Assembly (NCBI GenBank): GCA_025056255.1
Contig: JANWVT010000014.1
Location: 25,465 to 89,464, forward strand
Length of the DNA: 64,000 nt
DNA from: Bernardetiaceae bacterium
Lineage (GTDB): Bacteria > Bacteroidota > Bacteroidia > Cytophagales > Thermoflexibacteraceae
Direction: 5' to 3'
The notes beneath the pieces were generated by a model. It did not search any database. It was not told where the DNA came from and was given only the letters and a program-made list of their open reading frames with translations. Position 1 is the first letter of the stretch. Every line of letters starts with the position of its first letter. Shown piece by piece: positions 18,385-32,323 of this stretch. Both the position numbers and the translations under genes were made by a program.

Positions 18385-19740
18385 CTAATAGCCCGGATTT
18401 TGTACTAAATTTTTGTTAGTATCTATCTCTCGCTGCGGAATAGGCAGCACCAAAGCATTAGCGTTAAAGTTCAGGTTGGCATTAATAGGCAAGCGATTGC
18501 GTTTCAAGTCGTGTAGTTGATGCCCTTCAAATGCCAGTTCTAGTTTGCGCTCGCGCAAGATGTCATTTAGTGTTAGGTTGTTCAAAGGGGGCAAGCCAGC
18601 TCGTTGGCGCACGGCGTTGATATCGGCTAATGGAGAAGCACCTACCTGTTGCCCTAAGCGGAAGTTACACTCAGCCCGAGTAAGAAACATTTCCGTAATG
18701 CGTACTACCGGAACATCACCATATTGATCGCGATGCTTAGCAGTAAAAGTGTTCACGCCTGTGCGATAAAAGAATTCGCGTCTCTGGTCGCCGGGAGTAT
18801 ATAGGTCTAAGTGTTTGGTTTGTACGCGAATGTCGCCGCGTCCTTGAAAAGCAGGAGAGGCATAATAGGTATTCATGGCATTGACGCCATCTTGGTCAGT
18901 AATCACAATTCGGAAGATGTGTTCGCGCGCATAGTCAGCAGAACTTTCCGTAAAAACATCTGCAAAGGTGCGTGCCATAGCATATCTGCCAGATGTAATG
19001 ACACGATTGGCAGCGTCGCGTGCTTCGGCATATCTGCCTTGCATTAGATAAACACGGGAGAGCATAGCAGCAGCAGCTCCTTTAGTAGCGAAGATGCCAT
19101 TAGAAACAGGCAGTTGCTGTTCTGCTTTGGTCAGGTCAGCAATTACCTGAGCATACACTTGCTCTACGGTGTTGCGTGGGCGAAAGTCAGCTTCTGTTAC
19201 GGTTCGGGTAGGGGTTAGCACAATAGGGACGCCCAAATTAGTGGCGTTGTTGCCATCGCCCCACGTTTTGCCATAAAGGCGCACTAGTTCAAACAGCAGT
19301 GCTCCTCTGATAAACAAGGCTTCACCTTCTACTCGTGCGCGGTCTTGTGGGTTAACTTTGTCTAAGGCAGAAAGTACATTATTAGCACGGTTAATAGTGT
19401 TGTATGAACTGTTCCAAATAGCAGTAACCACACCATTGGTAGTGGTAATGGATTTGCGCCATATCTCGTCTAAGGTGGTAAACGTGCCGCCAAATACTAC
19501 TTCGCGGTCATCTCCCAGCAGTTCGGCAGTGTACTGAATGGCACCTCCATATACGTTCACGCTCGACAAACCATCGTAGGCACCTGTAAGTGTCACTTTT
19601 ACAGATTGGTCGTCGGCTAGGGCAGTTTTTTCGTCAATGCTTTGCGTAGGCTCTACATCTAATCGGTTGTTACAGCCCCAAAGCATCAATACGAGTGCCA
19701 ACTGGGGAAATATTTTGGGAATATGCTGGAATCTCATCAT
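18385..19740 (-). CDS. RagB/SusD family nutrient-binding lipoprotein
   Basis: Lipoprotein signal ending MLWGCNN; RANNVLSAL, ALFIRGALLFELVRLYG, AAAAMLSRVYLMQGRYAEARDAAN, RVTEM.LTRAECNFRLG, ILRERKLELAFEGHQLHDLKRN. Confidence 0.95.
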   Translation of the reverse strand: MMRFQHIPKIFPQLALVLMLWGCNNRLDVEPTQSIDEKTALADDQSVKVTLTGAYDGLSSVNVYGGAIQYTAELLGDDREVVFGGTFTTLDEIWRKSITTTNGVVTAIWNSSYNTINRANNVLSALDKVNPQDRARVEGEALFIRGALLFELVRLYGKTWGDGNNATNLGVPIVLTPTRTVTEADFRPRNTVEQVYAQVIADLTKAEQQLPVSNGIFATKGAAAAMLSRVYLMQGRYAEARDAANRVITSGRYAMARTFADVFTESSADYAREHIFRIVITDQDGVNAMNTYYASPAFQGRGDIRVQTKHLDLYTPGDQRREFFYRTGVNTFTAKHRDQYGDVPVVRITEMFLTRAECNFRLGQQVGASPLADINAVRQRAGLPPLNNLTLNDILRERKLELAFEGHQLHDLKRNRLPINANLNFNANALVLPIPQREIDTNKNLVQNPGY

Positions 19741-19779
19741 GGCAATAGTAGTTTGAGGTTAAACAAGTGTTTAATTGGA

Positions 19780-22700
19780 TTAGAAACTTACATTTACACC
19801 AAAAGTAATAGTGCGGGGTTGAGGCGCTGTGTAAAAATCGTAGCCTTGGGCAATGTTGCTTACAATGTCGTCAGCATTCACTTCGGGGTCCCAACCTTTG
19901 TATTTGGTGAAGGTGGCGAAGTTTTGTGCCGAAACAAAAATTCGCGCACTAGTCATGCTCAACTTGTTGATGTAGTTTTTAGGCAAATTGTACGACAGTG
20001 TAACATTGCGCAGGCGCACAAAAGAGCCGTCGTAAATAAAGCGACTAGAAGGCTGCGCACCATTGTTGAAAAACAGGCGGGCTTCTGGAATATCAGTATT
20101 GCGGTTTTGCGGTGTCCATGCATTCAACTGGTCGGCAGTTTGGTTGTCTTCAAATCTGCCGTTGGCAGAAGAGAAGCGTCCAACGCCGTAGAAGTTAATT
20201 TTTTGTCCTAATTGAGCGTTGAAAAATATGCTTAGGTCAAAACCTTTGTAGCTGAAAGTGTTAGTAATACCGCCTGTCCATTTGGGTAAGGGGCTTCCTA
20301 CTACTACACGCTGAGCTTCGTTGTAACGGTTAGTGGTGCTGCGGTCGAGTGAGCCATCGGGCAGTATGCGGTTGCGGTACCACAATGCATCACCGTTTTC
20401 AGGATTTACGCCGGCATATTCGGCAGTAAAGAAAACGCCTAAGGGCTGTCCTTCAACTGCACGGCTCATATTGTTCAGTCCGGCTTCTATAATTTGCCCG
20501 TCTAAGTTGGTTACTTTGTTGAAGTTTCGGGCAGCGTTGAAACTGGTTTTCCACTTAAACTCCCCAGTGAGGTTGTCAGTGTTGATAACTATTTCTACTC
20601 CTTTGTTAGACATGGCGCCCACGTTTCGTACTTGTGTAGTAAATCCAGTTGTTCCGGGCACATTTACATTGAGCAGCAAGCCTGTGGTATTTTTTTGGTA
20701 GTAGTCCAGTTCGCCGCTAATGCGATTGTTGAGCACGCCAAAGTCAATACCTACATCCCACTGGTCGGTTGTTTCCCAGCTGAGGTTAGGGTTTCCCAGT
20801 TGGGTAGGGGCTTGTCCGGGGTTGCCAGCGTATCCTGCTCCTGCAAATAGCCCACGAGCAGGAAAGTTGCCAATTTCAGCGTTACCTGTGCGTCCGAAAC
20901 TGGCGCGCAACTTCAAGAAAGAAATGACGTCGTTGTTTTTCAGGAAGTTTTCTTCCGAAATAATCCATCCGGCAGAAGCAGCAGGGAAGAAGCCGTATTT
21001 ACTTTCATTGCCAAAGCGGCTTGAGCCGTCTATGCGAGCGCTCAATCCCAGTAGATAGCGCTCCTTAAACTTGTAGTTAGCCCGCAAGAAATACGACAAA
21101 AACCGGAAGTTGGTTTCCGAAGAACTACCATCGGTTTTGCGGGCAGCGCTAACAATCATCCGATAAGCATCGGAAGGAAAATCGCGCCCTTCAATAAAGT
21201 TGTTTTTTTGCTGCGATTGTTGATAAGACATGCCCCCCACCACTGTTAAGCCATGTTCGCCAAAGGCTTTGTCCCATGTGAAAAAGTTATTGGTATTGTA
21301 GTTTTCTACCCGCGTGTAGAGGTTTTGTCCTAAGCCAAGCGGTGCGCCAAAGTTGCGCTGTGTTTTGCTGTTGTAGTACAGCTCTTCCTGCTGGTTGAGA
21401 ATATCTACGCCAAATTCTGAGCGGAAGAAAAGTCCTTTTAAAATTTCCAACTGCCCGAAAATGGTGCTGATATTACGGTAAACTGTTGTGTTGTAGTAGG
21501 CATTGCCAATATTGATGAGCGGATTGTAGTAGAGAGGCAGGCTGATGTCGCCGGGGGGCATACCTACTGGCAAGTTGGTTTTGGGGTCTATTTGAGGAGT
21601 AATAGGCGGAAGCGCTACTATTTGCATGGGGTTGTCAAATTGGCGGTCGCCAGAGATGCGATTGTTGAGTGTGCGGGTAAGCCCCATGTTTGCCCCTAAG
21701 GTAAATTTGTTAGACATGCGATGCTCTAAATTGATGCGCCCCGAGATGCGCTGCAAGCCATTGCCAACAAGAATACCCTTTTGGTCGAGCAACTGACCAG
21801 ATACGTAAAATGAAGTTTTTTCATTACCGCCATTCATATTTAAGTCATATTGGCTCAGGGGTGCATGTTGGAAGGCAAGCGCGCCCCAGTCGGTGTCTGC
21901 ATCCACTCCTAAGCTGTTGAATTCAAAGAAATCTTTGATGTACGTAGTGTAGGAGTCAGGGTCATTTACCGGGATACCGTCTATGCGGTCTGAGTTGGCT
22001 GCTGCCATGAGGTAAAAATCGCGATACTCTTGTGCATTCAAAAAACGAACCCTGCGGGTAGGTTTGCTGTTGCCTATTTGCACACCAAAGTTGATGTTGG
22101 TTCTGCCTGCTTTCCCGCGCTTAGTAGTCACCAACACTACGCCGTTGGCAGCACGCGAACCAAAAATAGCTGCCGAGGAAGCATCTTTCAAAATTTCTAT
22201 GGACTCAATGTCTTGCGGGTTGATGTCGGCAAGTGGGTTAGTGGCTCCTCCAAATGAACCCAAATCGGCAGTCGTTACTGGGATGCCATCTATTACATAT
22301 AGCGGTTCGTTAGAAGCGGAAACAGAAGATTGCCCACGCACGCGAATTTGAATGCCTTGCCCTAGCTTGCCACCTCCTGCATTAACTACTACACCGGCTG
22401 CTTTCCCTTGTATGGCATTGTCAAACGTAGGAACAGGCATATCTTTAATGTCGCTGCCTCCTACTTTGGCAATGTTACCCGTCACTTCGCGTTTGATTTG
22501 TTGCCCATAGCCGGTTACTACTACTTCTTGTAGGGTTTTGGTATCGGGCATAAGCGTTACATCAATAGTAGTGCGGTTGCCAATTTCTACTTCCTGGGTG
22601 GCGAACCCTACAAAGCTGAAAACCAGTACCTGACTACCACTTGGTACATTGATGCGATACCTGCCTTCTGCATCGGTAGAAGTACCCGAGTTAGTGCCTT

Positions 22701-22836
22701 TAATTAAGATAGATACGCCCGGAAGCGGAACTTTTTCTACGCCGTCGGTAACAGTGCCACTGATTTGCCTGTCCTGAGCAAATAGCTGGAAGCTTAAAAA
22801 CAGCATTAAAAAACTGGTACACAAAAGTTTTCTCAT
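19780..22836 (-). CDS. SusC/RagA-type TonB-linked outer membrane protein
   Basis: CarboxypepD_reg-like N-terminus, VVVTGYGQQIKREVTG plug, RVRGQSSVSASNEPLYVIDGIPV, SIEILKDASSAAIFGSRAANGVVLVTTKRG, C-terminal aromatic PRTITFGVNVSF. Confidence 0.97.
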   Translation of the reverse strand: MRKLLCTSFLMLFLSFQLFAQDRQISGTVTDGVEKVPLPGVSILIKGTNSGTSTDAEGRYRINVPSGSQVLVFSFVGFATQEVEIGNRTTIDVTLMPDTKTLQEVVVTGYGQQIKREVTGNIAKVGGSDIKDMPVPTFDNAIQGKAAGVVVNAGGGKLGQGIQIRVRGQSSVSASNEPLYVIDGIPVTTADLGSFGGATNPLADINPQDIESIEILKDASSAAIFGSRAANGVVLVTTKRGKAGRTNINFGVQIGNSKPTRRVRFLNAQEYRDFYLMAAANSDRIDGIPVNDPDSYTTYIKDFFEFNSLGVDADTDWGALAFQHAPLSQYDLNMNGGNEKTSFYVSGQLLDQKGILVGNGLQRISGRINLEHRMSNKFTLGANMGLTRTLNNRISGDRQFDNPMQIVALPPITPQIDPKTNLPVGMPPGDISLPLYYNPLINIGNAYYNTTVYRNISTIFGQLEILKGLFFRSEFGVDILNQQEELYYNSKTQRNFGAPLGLGQNLYTRVENYNTNNFFTWDKAFGEHGLTVVGGMSYQQSQQKNNFIEGRDFPSDAYRMIVSAARKTDGSSSETNFRFLSYFLRANYKFKERYLLGLSARIDGSSRFGNESKYGFFPAASAGWIISEENFLKNNDVISFLKLRASFGRTGNAEIGNFPARGLFAGAGYAGNPGQAPTQLGNPNLSWETTDQWDVGIDFGVLNNRISGELDYYQKNTTGLLLNVNVPGTTGFTTQVRNVGAMSNKGVEIVINTDNLTGEFKWKTSFNAARNFNKVTNLDGQIIEAGLNNMSRAVEGQPLGVFFTAEYAGVNPENGDALWYRNRILPDGSLDRSTTNRYNEAQRVVVGSPLPKWTGGITNTFSYKGFDLSIFFNAQLGQKINFYGVGRFSSANGRFEDNQTADQLNAWTPQNRNTDIPEARLFFNNGAQPSSRFIYDGSFVRLRNVTLSYNLPKNYINKLSMTSARIFVSAQNFATFTKYKGWDPEVNADDIVSNIAQGYDFYTAPQPRTITFGVNVSF

Positions 22837-22920
22837 GGGTAAAAATGTTTAAAAAACCATCTTTGCCGCCTAATGTAAAAACAAGCGAACAATAATCAAA
22901 AATAAAAGGCAGGAGTTATT

Positions 22921-24054
22921 TTAGTTTACCGCCAATAGGCTTTTAAATAGACTAACGTAGCGTTCTTTTTGCGACTTTTGTGAATAAAATTCCCAGACAG
23001 TTTTTCTACCAGCCTCGCCTATCTGCTTGCGAAGAGATTCATTTTCAATCAGTAGCGATAATTTTTCTATCCATTCTTCCGTAGTGCTTGCTAAAAAACC
23101 ATTCTCTCCGTCGCGAATGATATCTTTATTGACTCCTACGGGGGAAAGTACTGCCGGAATAGCAAGGCTCATGTAGGTAAGCCCCTTAAATCCACATTTT
23201 CCGCGTGTCCATTCGTTGTCGGGCAGGGGCATAATGCCAATATCTATTTCGCCTAACTCTTCCAGTTCGGTATCCGGATGCCACGCTACTCCTTGAATAC
23301 CAAGCTGCTCGTTCTTATAGCGACTGTCTCCTATGAGTTTGAATCGCACTTTATCACCATATTTATTTTTAATGGCAAGTAATGCAGGAATGCCGTATTC
23401 AAAATGCTCAATAGTACTGAAACTACCTGTCCAGCCAATTACAACAGCAGAGTCTTTCTGTTTATACATGGTTCGAGCCTGTAAAAAACGTGAGTTATTA
23501 GGATGAAAAATATCGGTATCTAATGTAGTAGGAATAATGACAACATTGGGATTGAAACGCTGAGCGTAGTGGGCTAAGTAAGAGTTGCCCACTATCACCA
23601 AATCGCTCCAAGCAATAATCTGGTTGATTTTTTGTGCATTTTTTAGCCATGCAAAGGCTTTATTCCCTTCCGATACAACGGGTAGCCAAATGGCATCATC
23701 AAAATCGACAATCATTTTAGCACCTGAGCGCTTAAAAAATTTTTCAAACACAGTCAGGCGAGTAAAATGAGCTTCTCGATAAAGAAAAACTATATCATAT
23801 TGCTTAATTTGCAAGCAATTTTTTAATCTGATAAGCAAGCTTTTTAATAAAATACGCAATTTGCCCCAGTAGTTGCCAGAGGCATAAAATATATTGTCTT
23901 CCTCCGCAGAAGGAATCAGTGGTGAGACATGGCAATGAAAACCAGCTTCTTCTAATGCTTGTAGATATTGTTCGAAGCGAAACCGCTGACCGGGTGAGCG
24001 CCCCAACCGATGATTGACTGCAAAAAGTATTTTAGCTTGTTTTGACTGCTTCAT
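22921..24054 (-). CDS. Glycosyltransferase family 4-like protein
   Basis: MIVDFDDAIWLP, VVIGWTGSFSTIEHF, DIGIMPLPDNEWTRGKCGFKGLTYMSLAIPAVLSPVGVNKDII. Confidence 0.85.
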   Translation of the reverse strand: MKQSKQAKILFAVNHRLGRSPGQRFRFEQYLQALEEAGFHCHVSPLIPSAEEDNIFYASGNYWGKLRILLKSLLIRLKNCLQIKQYDIVFLYREAHFTRLTVFEKFFKRSGAKMIVDFDDAIWLPVVSEGNKAFAWLKNAQKINQIIAWSDLVIVGNSYLAHYAQRFNPNVVIIPTTLDTDIFHPNNSRFLQARTMYKQKDSAVVIGWTGSFSTIEHFEYGIPALLAIKNKYGDKVRFKLIGDSRYKNEQLGIQGVAWHPDTELEELGEIDIGIMPLPDNEWTRGKCGFKGLTYMSLAIPAVLSPVGVNKDIIRDGENGFLASTTEEWIEKLSLLIENESLRKQIGEAGRKTVWEFYSQKSQKERYVSLFKSLLAVN

Positions 24055-25396
24055 ATGTTGGGGTAGGAGCAAAGGCAGAGCGTCGCACTAATTTTCTGCG
24101 TTTGTTTTTCTCGAGAATAATAAACATAGCAGATACATAAAACGGCATCATAGGAATTTTGTAGCGCACTAATGTGCCAAAATTACCGGAAGTTACCCCA
24201 ACAGCAAAAGAAAAGCCAATAGCAAATACCAAAGCGGCAAAAACAAAGTGCTCAGAAAAGATAGTGGCAATTGTTTTACTAATACCAACCTTGTACAAAA
24301 CGCGTACGGTCAAAAATATAAAAACCAATGCTTCTAATGCTGCTAGCAATTGTACAGGGCTTTTGGCTTCCCATAGGAAAGGACGAAACAGGGTAACAGT
24401 AATGCCGCGCGGAGCATAGGTGAGCAGGCTGGTCAGGGAGCCATCAAATTCGGGAATTTCGTAGGCGGAACCTTGCCCTTCTGCCTGCTGGTGCAAATAT
24501 GTAGCTGTTACTTCTGCTTTGTGGGCGAGGTTTTCAAAGCTATAAGCCGTGTCGCTGGTGAGTTTGAAAACAGCAAGCACACTCAGCGTAGCCCCTGCTA
24601 ATGCCAAAAAAGGAACAGACAGTGCTTTTGCCAAACCAGAGCGCATATTATCGCGAAAACGCAAAAACAGCCACAGCATCAGTGCTGGTAGTAAACAGTA
24701 AATAATGTAAATTTTGATAGCTATTACTAAAAAAAATCCCAGTCCACCAACGAGTAAATTTTTTAGTAGCTTTTCACGGCGAATAATACCAAAGTAAAAT
24801 CCATGTACCACAAGTCCCATACCTCCAAAGGTAATGCTATCTTTCATTATCCCAGACCCCCAAAAAATTACTGACGGAATGAAAAGTACAGCCAATGCCA
24901 AAGAGCGATAATATGCTGGGTACATATGCACCATTGCCAAATAAAATGCCCAGCTACCTAAAAAACTAAATGTTGCAAATAACAAAGCGGTTGCTGAATA
25001 TACATTTCCGGTTAATAAATTTGCCACTCCTACTAGCCTAAGCAGAAAGTAAGTGTCTGTATCTTTTCTGTAATAAAACATATTGACCGATAGATACGGA
25101 TAAGTCTCTGGGTCGTATTGCAGAGGACCGAAAACCAGTTTAAAAAAAGCAGAAGGGTTTTCGTAAAAGCTTCGGCTGATGTAGGTACCCAAGGCATAGT
25201 AAAGGTCTGTATCGCCGCCGCCATAGTAAAAAAAGTAGATGAGCCCCAGAGCAATTGCGCCTACAAATTTTAACAACAGTGCTGGAATAAAAAATTTTCG
25301 CAAGTGAGGTGGGGAAAGTCGGTTTCTCAACTGATACATTACAGCGAGAATGACTAAGGCATAAATGGGTGCTATTAGCAAATCTTGAAAGTACAT
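24032..25396 (-). CDS. Polytopic membrane protein of unknown function
   Basis: Multiple hydrophobic segments; FIPSVIFWGSGIMKDSITFGGMGLVVHGFYFG; adjacent to a glycosyltransferase. Confidence 0.75.
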   Translation of the reverse strand: MYFQDLLIAPIYALVILAVMYQLRNRLSPPHLRKFFIPALLLKFVGAIALGLIYFFYYGGGDTDLYYALGTYISRSFYENPSAFFKLVFGPLQYDPETYPYLSVNMFYYRKDTDTYFLLRLVGVANLLTGNVYSATALLFATFSFLGSWAFYLAMVHMYPAYYRSLALAVLFIPSVIFWGSGIMKDSITFGGMGLVVHGFYFGIIRREKLLKNLLVGGLGFFLVIAIKIYIIYCLLPALMLWLFLRFRDNMRSGLAKALSVPFLALAGATLSVLAVFKLTSDTAYSFENLAHKAEVTATYLHQQAEGQGSAYEIPEFDGSLTSLLTYAPRGITVTLFRPFLWEAKSPVQLLAALEALVFIFLTVRVLYKVGISKTIATIFSEHFVFAALVFAIGFSFAVGVTSGNFGTLVRYKIPMMPFYVSAMFIILEKNKRRKLVRRSAFAPTPTYEAVKTS

Positions 25397-25402
25397 CTTC
25401 TG

Positions 25403-29040
<3,638 letters not shown>

Positions 29041-29070
29041 ATCATTTGGCAGAATATTTTTAGAGCAAAA

Positions 29071-29098
29071 ATCCCTAAGGACTACTGCCCTCAGGGAT
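29071..29098 (-). terminator. Intrinsic terminator downstream of acyl-CoA dehydrogenase
   Basis: On minus strand ATCCCTGAGG-gcagtagt-CCTTAGGGAT-TTTT. Confidence 0.7.
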
Positions 29099-29130
29099 GT
29101 TTATGTATAGTACAAGTAAAAGGCAATTGA

Positions 29131-30357
29131 CTATGCAAAAGCAGAAATGCCGGTGATTTCTTTGCCCAGAATCAATAAGTGAATGTCGTGCGTACCTTCG
29201 TAGGTAATGACCGATTCGAGATTCATCATGTGTCGCATGATGCTATATTCGCCGGTAATGCCCATGCCACCCAAAATTTGACGCGATTCGCGGGCGACTT
29301 CTAAAGCCATTGCCACATTGTTGCGCTTAGCCATTGATATTTGCGCAGTAGTAGCCTTTCCTTGGTTCATCAATGTTCCCAGTCGCCATGCTAGTAATTG
29401 GGCTTTGGTAATTTCTGTGAGCATTTCGGCTAATTTTTTTTGCACTAATTGGAAAGAAGCAATAGGTTTTCCAAATTGGATGCGTTCCATGGCATAGCGG
29501 CGAGCAGTTTCGTAGCAGTCCATTGCTGCACCAATAGCTCCCCAAGCAATACCATAGCGCGCAGAGTCTAAACACATCATAGGGGCGCCTAAGCCGTTTT
29601 TGCCTGGCAATAAATTTTCTTTGGGTACTTTTACATTGTCAAAAACCAATTCTCCTGTAATGCTGGCTCGGAGGCTCCATTTGCCGTGTGTAGTAGGTGT
29701 GCTGAACCCTTCCATTCCACGCTCTACAATGAGTCCATGAATTCTACCTGCCTCATTTTTTGCCCACACAATCGCTATATCAGCTTCGGGAGCATTGCTA
29801 ATCCACATTTTGGCGCCGTTGAGCAGGTAATAGTCGCCCATGTCTTTGAAATGGGTAGTCATGCCGGCGGGGTTAGAGCCATGGTCGGGTTCGGTGAGTC
29901 CGAAACAGCCCAAGTACTCCCCGGAAGCTAATTTGGGTAAATATTTTCTGCGCTGTTCTTCGGTTCCGAATTTGTAGATGGGATACATCACCAAAGAACC
30001 CTGTACTGATGCAGTAGAACGCATGCCCGAGTCGCCGCGCTCTATTTCTTGCATAATGATGCCGTAGGAAATATAATCTAATCCTCCGCCCCCGTATTCT
30101 ATTGGGATGGTAGGTCCGAAAGCGCCTATTTCACCAAATTTTCGGACAATGAACGAGGGAAAAATATTTCGCTGTGCACAGTCTTCTATGATAGGGCTAA
30201 TTTCTCTTTTGACAAAGTCGCGCACGCTTTGGCGAATCATACGCTGCTCAGGGGTAAGCAAGTCATCTACGCCGTAAAAATCGGGATGTTCGAACAAGTC
30301 TGGCGTATTTTTTCGCCGAATGGTGTCTAAAATGTTGTCAGCAAAAACTGTTTCCAT
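29131..30357 (-). CDS. Acyl-CoA dehydrogenase family protein (glutaryl-CoA dehydrogenase-like)
   Basis: TPEQRMIRQSVRDFVKREI, GCFGLTEPDHGSNPAGM, WISNAPEADIAIVWAK, SARYGIAWGAIGAAMDCYETARRYAMERIQFGKPIASFQLVQKKLAEM, GMGITGEYSIMRHMMNLESVITYEGTHDIH. Confidence 0.93.
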   Translation of the reverse strand: METVFADNILDTIRRKNTPDLFEHPDFYGVDDLLTPEQRMIRQSVRDFVKREISPIIEDCAQRNIFPSFIVRKFGEIGAFGPTIPIEYGGGGLDYISYGIIMQEIERGDSGMRSTASVQGSLVMYPIYKFGTEEQRRKYLPKLASGEYLGCFGLTEPDHGSNPAGMTTHFKDMGDYYLLNGAKMWISNAPEADIAIVWAKNEAGRIHGLIVERGMEGFSTPTTHGKWSLRASITGELVFDNVKVPKENLLPGKNGLGAPMMCLDSARYGIAWGAIGAAMDCYETARRYAMERIQFGKPIASFQLVQKKLAEMLTEITKAQLLAWRLGTLMNQGKATTAQISMAKRNNVAMALEVARESRQILGGMGITGEYSIMRHMMNLESVITYEGTHDIHLLILGKEITGISAFA

Positions 30358-30380
30358 TGCTCATTTGGAGTATTGGTTGT

Positions 30381-32273
30381 TTATTTTTTGTTTACGGTGC
30401 TTACTAAGGCACGCAATTGTGCGCGGAGTTTTTCTAATTTGCTTTCGGCAGCGTCTATTTTAACTTGGAAATCACGGCGCAGCTTTTCAGCTGTTTTAGA
30501 GTTAGCAAAAAAGTCAAGATTATTTTTCCACAGCGAAATATCGTTTTCCATTGCTGCAATTTTCTTGCGCAGTGCTTGCTCTTGTCTGGCTATAATGCGA
30601 GCAGCATCAGGATTTCCCTCCAAGGCTTGTAACTGCAAACGAAACTTAATTTTTTCGCGTTCTTCCTCCGACACGTTGAGATTGCTGAGAAATGCTGAAA
30701 CTGCATTGTCTAAGCGGTCAGCAATTTTTTCTACCTGATTGCGCGGCACGAAACCAATGGACGAAAATGCTTTGTGTAATTCTTCTAATTTAGCAAGGTC
30801 GGTTTCTTTGGCCGCAGCCATAGCTTCTATTTGTTCACAAATAGCACGCTTGCGCGCCAAATTATTTTCGAATTCTTTTTCTTGAATTTGCGCCCTGTTT
30901 CTTTTGCGTTCGAAGAAGTGGTCGCAAGCAGCCTTAAAACGCTGGTAGATAGCTTCACGTTGCGACTCGGGCACTGTGCCAATTTTTTTCCATTGCTCTT
31001 GCAGTTTGCGCATGGTGGCTGTTACTGCCTCCCACTCGGTACTGTCTTTGAGGGCTTCGGCTTGCCTGCAGAGCTCTATCTTTTGGCGTAAATTTTCTTG
31101 ACGTGTTTTTTCTAATTGGTCAAAGAATCGTCCTTTGGCAGCAAAAAATTGTTTGAAATTGCTCCAAAATTGCTTGTTGATATCCTTAGCAACTTCTTTT
31201 GGTGCCGGACCGATTTTTTCCCACTCAGCTTGCAATGCCATAATTTCTTTAGTCTTGGCATTCCACTCGGTGATGCGGTCGGAGTTGAACTCGGCAAAGG
31301 GTTCAATTTTAATGCAAAGAGCTTGTTTGGCTTTCATGTTTTCTTCCAACATGCGGCGCATCTCTTCTACTGCCTTGCGCTTGCGTTCATAAACAGCATC
31401 AGCAGCGGCTTTGAAGCGTTGCCAAATAGCCTCTTGCTGGTCTTTGGGAACCGGTCCGATTGATTTGTATTCTTCTTTGAGCTTGTTGAGAGTTGCAATA
31501 GCAGCATTGATGTTATCGCTTGTAGCAAGCGCTTCGGCTTTTTCGCAAATTTCTTGTTTAGCTGCCAAATTTTTTCGGCGGTCTAACTCAATCAGCTCAA
31601 TTTCAATGCTTTTTTGGCTGTAGAATCGGTCTAACAGCGCGTCGTAAGTGCTGTAAAGAGCATCGGCTTGTTGTGGAGGCACCGGACCTATGTCCTTCCA
31701 TTTTTGTTGGAGCTCTTTAAGCTTTTCAAGGCTGCTTCTGCCGGTGTCGCCGCCTTCCACTAAGGCTTTGATTTGTTGTAAAATAGCGTTTTTTTCTTCG
31801 TAATTCTTTTGACGGCGCTTTTCTAAGTCGCTATAATATTTTGCTTTTTTATCTTTCAGAGCCTTGTAGTTGGCATAGAATTTCTCAATCAGGGGGTCAG
31901 GTTTGTAATCAAAAGCATCCTGTTCGCCGCCTTCCGCCAAGAATTTCTGCAAGGCTTCTTCTCGCTCTTCCTTATTAATGCGGTCTATTTCTACTTTCAT
32001 TAGGCGAAGCAGCTCATCCACCTTTTTGAAGCTGGTTTCGTCAAAAAGTTTGGAAGAGGCTTCTACTAATTGGGCTTTGGTATATTGTGAAAAATCATGT
32101 TCGCCCATTAGCTCCAAATCCTGCTCTTCCTCGTCTTCGGCAGCATGTTCCTCAGGCAAGGGTGTTTCATCGGCAGGCTGGTGGTTGTGTTCTTCTTGAG
32201 AAGAAATATTTGCGGACAATTCTTCTTGTTTAAGCTCAGTGGCTTCGTTACGGTTTTCGCTCGGATTAATCAT
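30381..32273 (-). CDS. DUF349 domain-containing protein (multiple repeats)
   Basis: Recurrent 'LQEQWKKIGTVPESQREAIYQRFKAACDHFFERKR'-type repeats (KIGPAPKEV, SIGPVPKDQ, DIGPVPPQQ, SIGFVPRNQ). Confidence 0.92.
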   Translation of the reverse strand: MINPSENRNEATELKQEELSANISSQEEHNHQPADETPLPEEHAAEDEEEQDLELMGEHDFSQYTKAQLVEASSKLFDETSFKKVDELLRLMKVEIDRINKEEREEALQKFLAEGGEQDAFDYKPDPLIEKFYANYKALKDKKAKYYSDLEKRRQKNYEEKNAILQQIKALVEGGDTGRSSLEKLKELQQKWKDIGPVPPQQADALYSTYDALLDRFYSQKSIEIELIELDRRKNLAAKQEICEKAEALATSDNINAAIATLNKLKEEYKSIGPVPKDQQEAIWQRFKAAADAVYERKRKAVEEMRRMLEENMKAKQALCIKIEPFAEFNSDRITEWNAKTKEIMALQAEWEKIGPAPKEVAKDINKQFWSNFKQFFAAKGRFFDQLEKTRQENLRQKIELCRQAEALKDSTEWEAVTATMRKLQEQWKKIGTVPESQREAIYQRFKAACDHFFERKRNRAQIQEKEFENNLARKRAICEQIEAMAAAKETDLAKLEELHKAFSSIGFVPRNQVEKIADRLDNAVSAFLSNLNVSEEEREKIKFRLQLQALEGNPDAARIIARQEQALRKKIAAMENDISLWKNNLDFFANSKTAEKLRRDFQVKIDAAESKLEKLRAQLRALVSTVNKK

Positions 32274-32323
32274 GCTTCAATTAAATAGACTGCATACTTT
32301 GCAAAAGTAGCAATTTCAACAGT

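Noticed and set aside
31112-31463. Several ORFs antisense to the DUF349 gene
   Set aside because: Shadow ORFs caused by the repetitive coiled-coil coding sequence.
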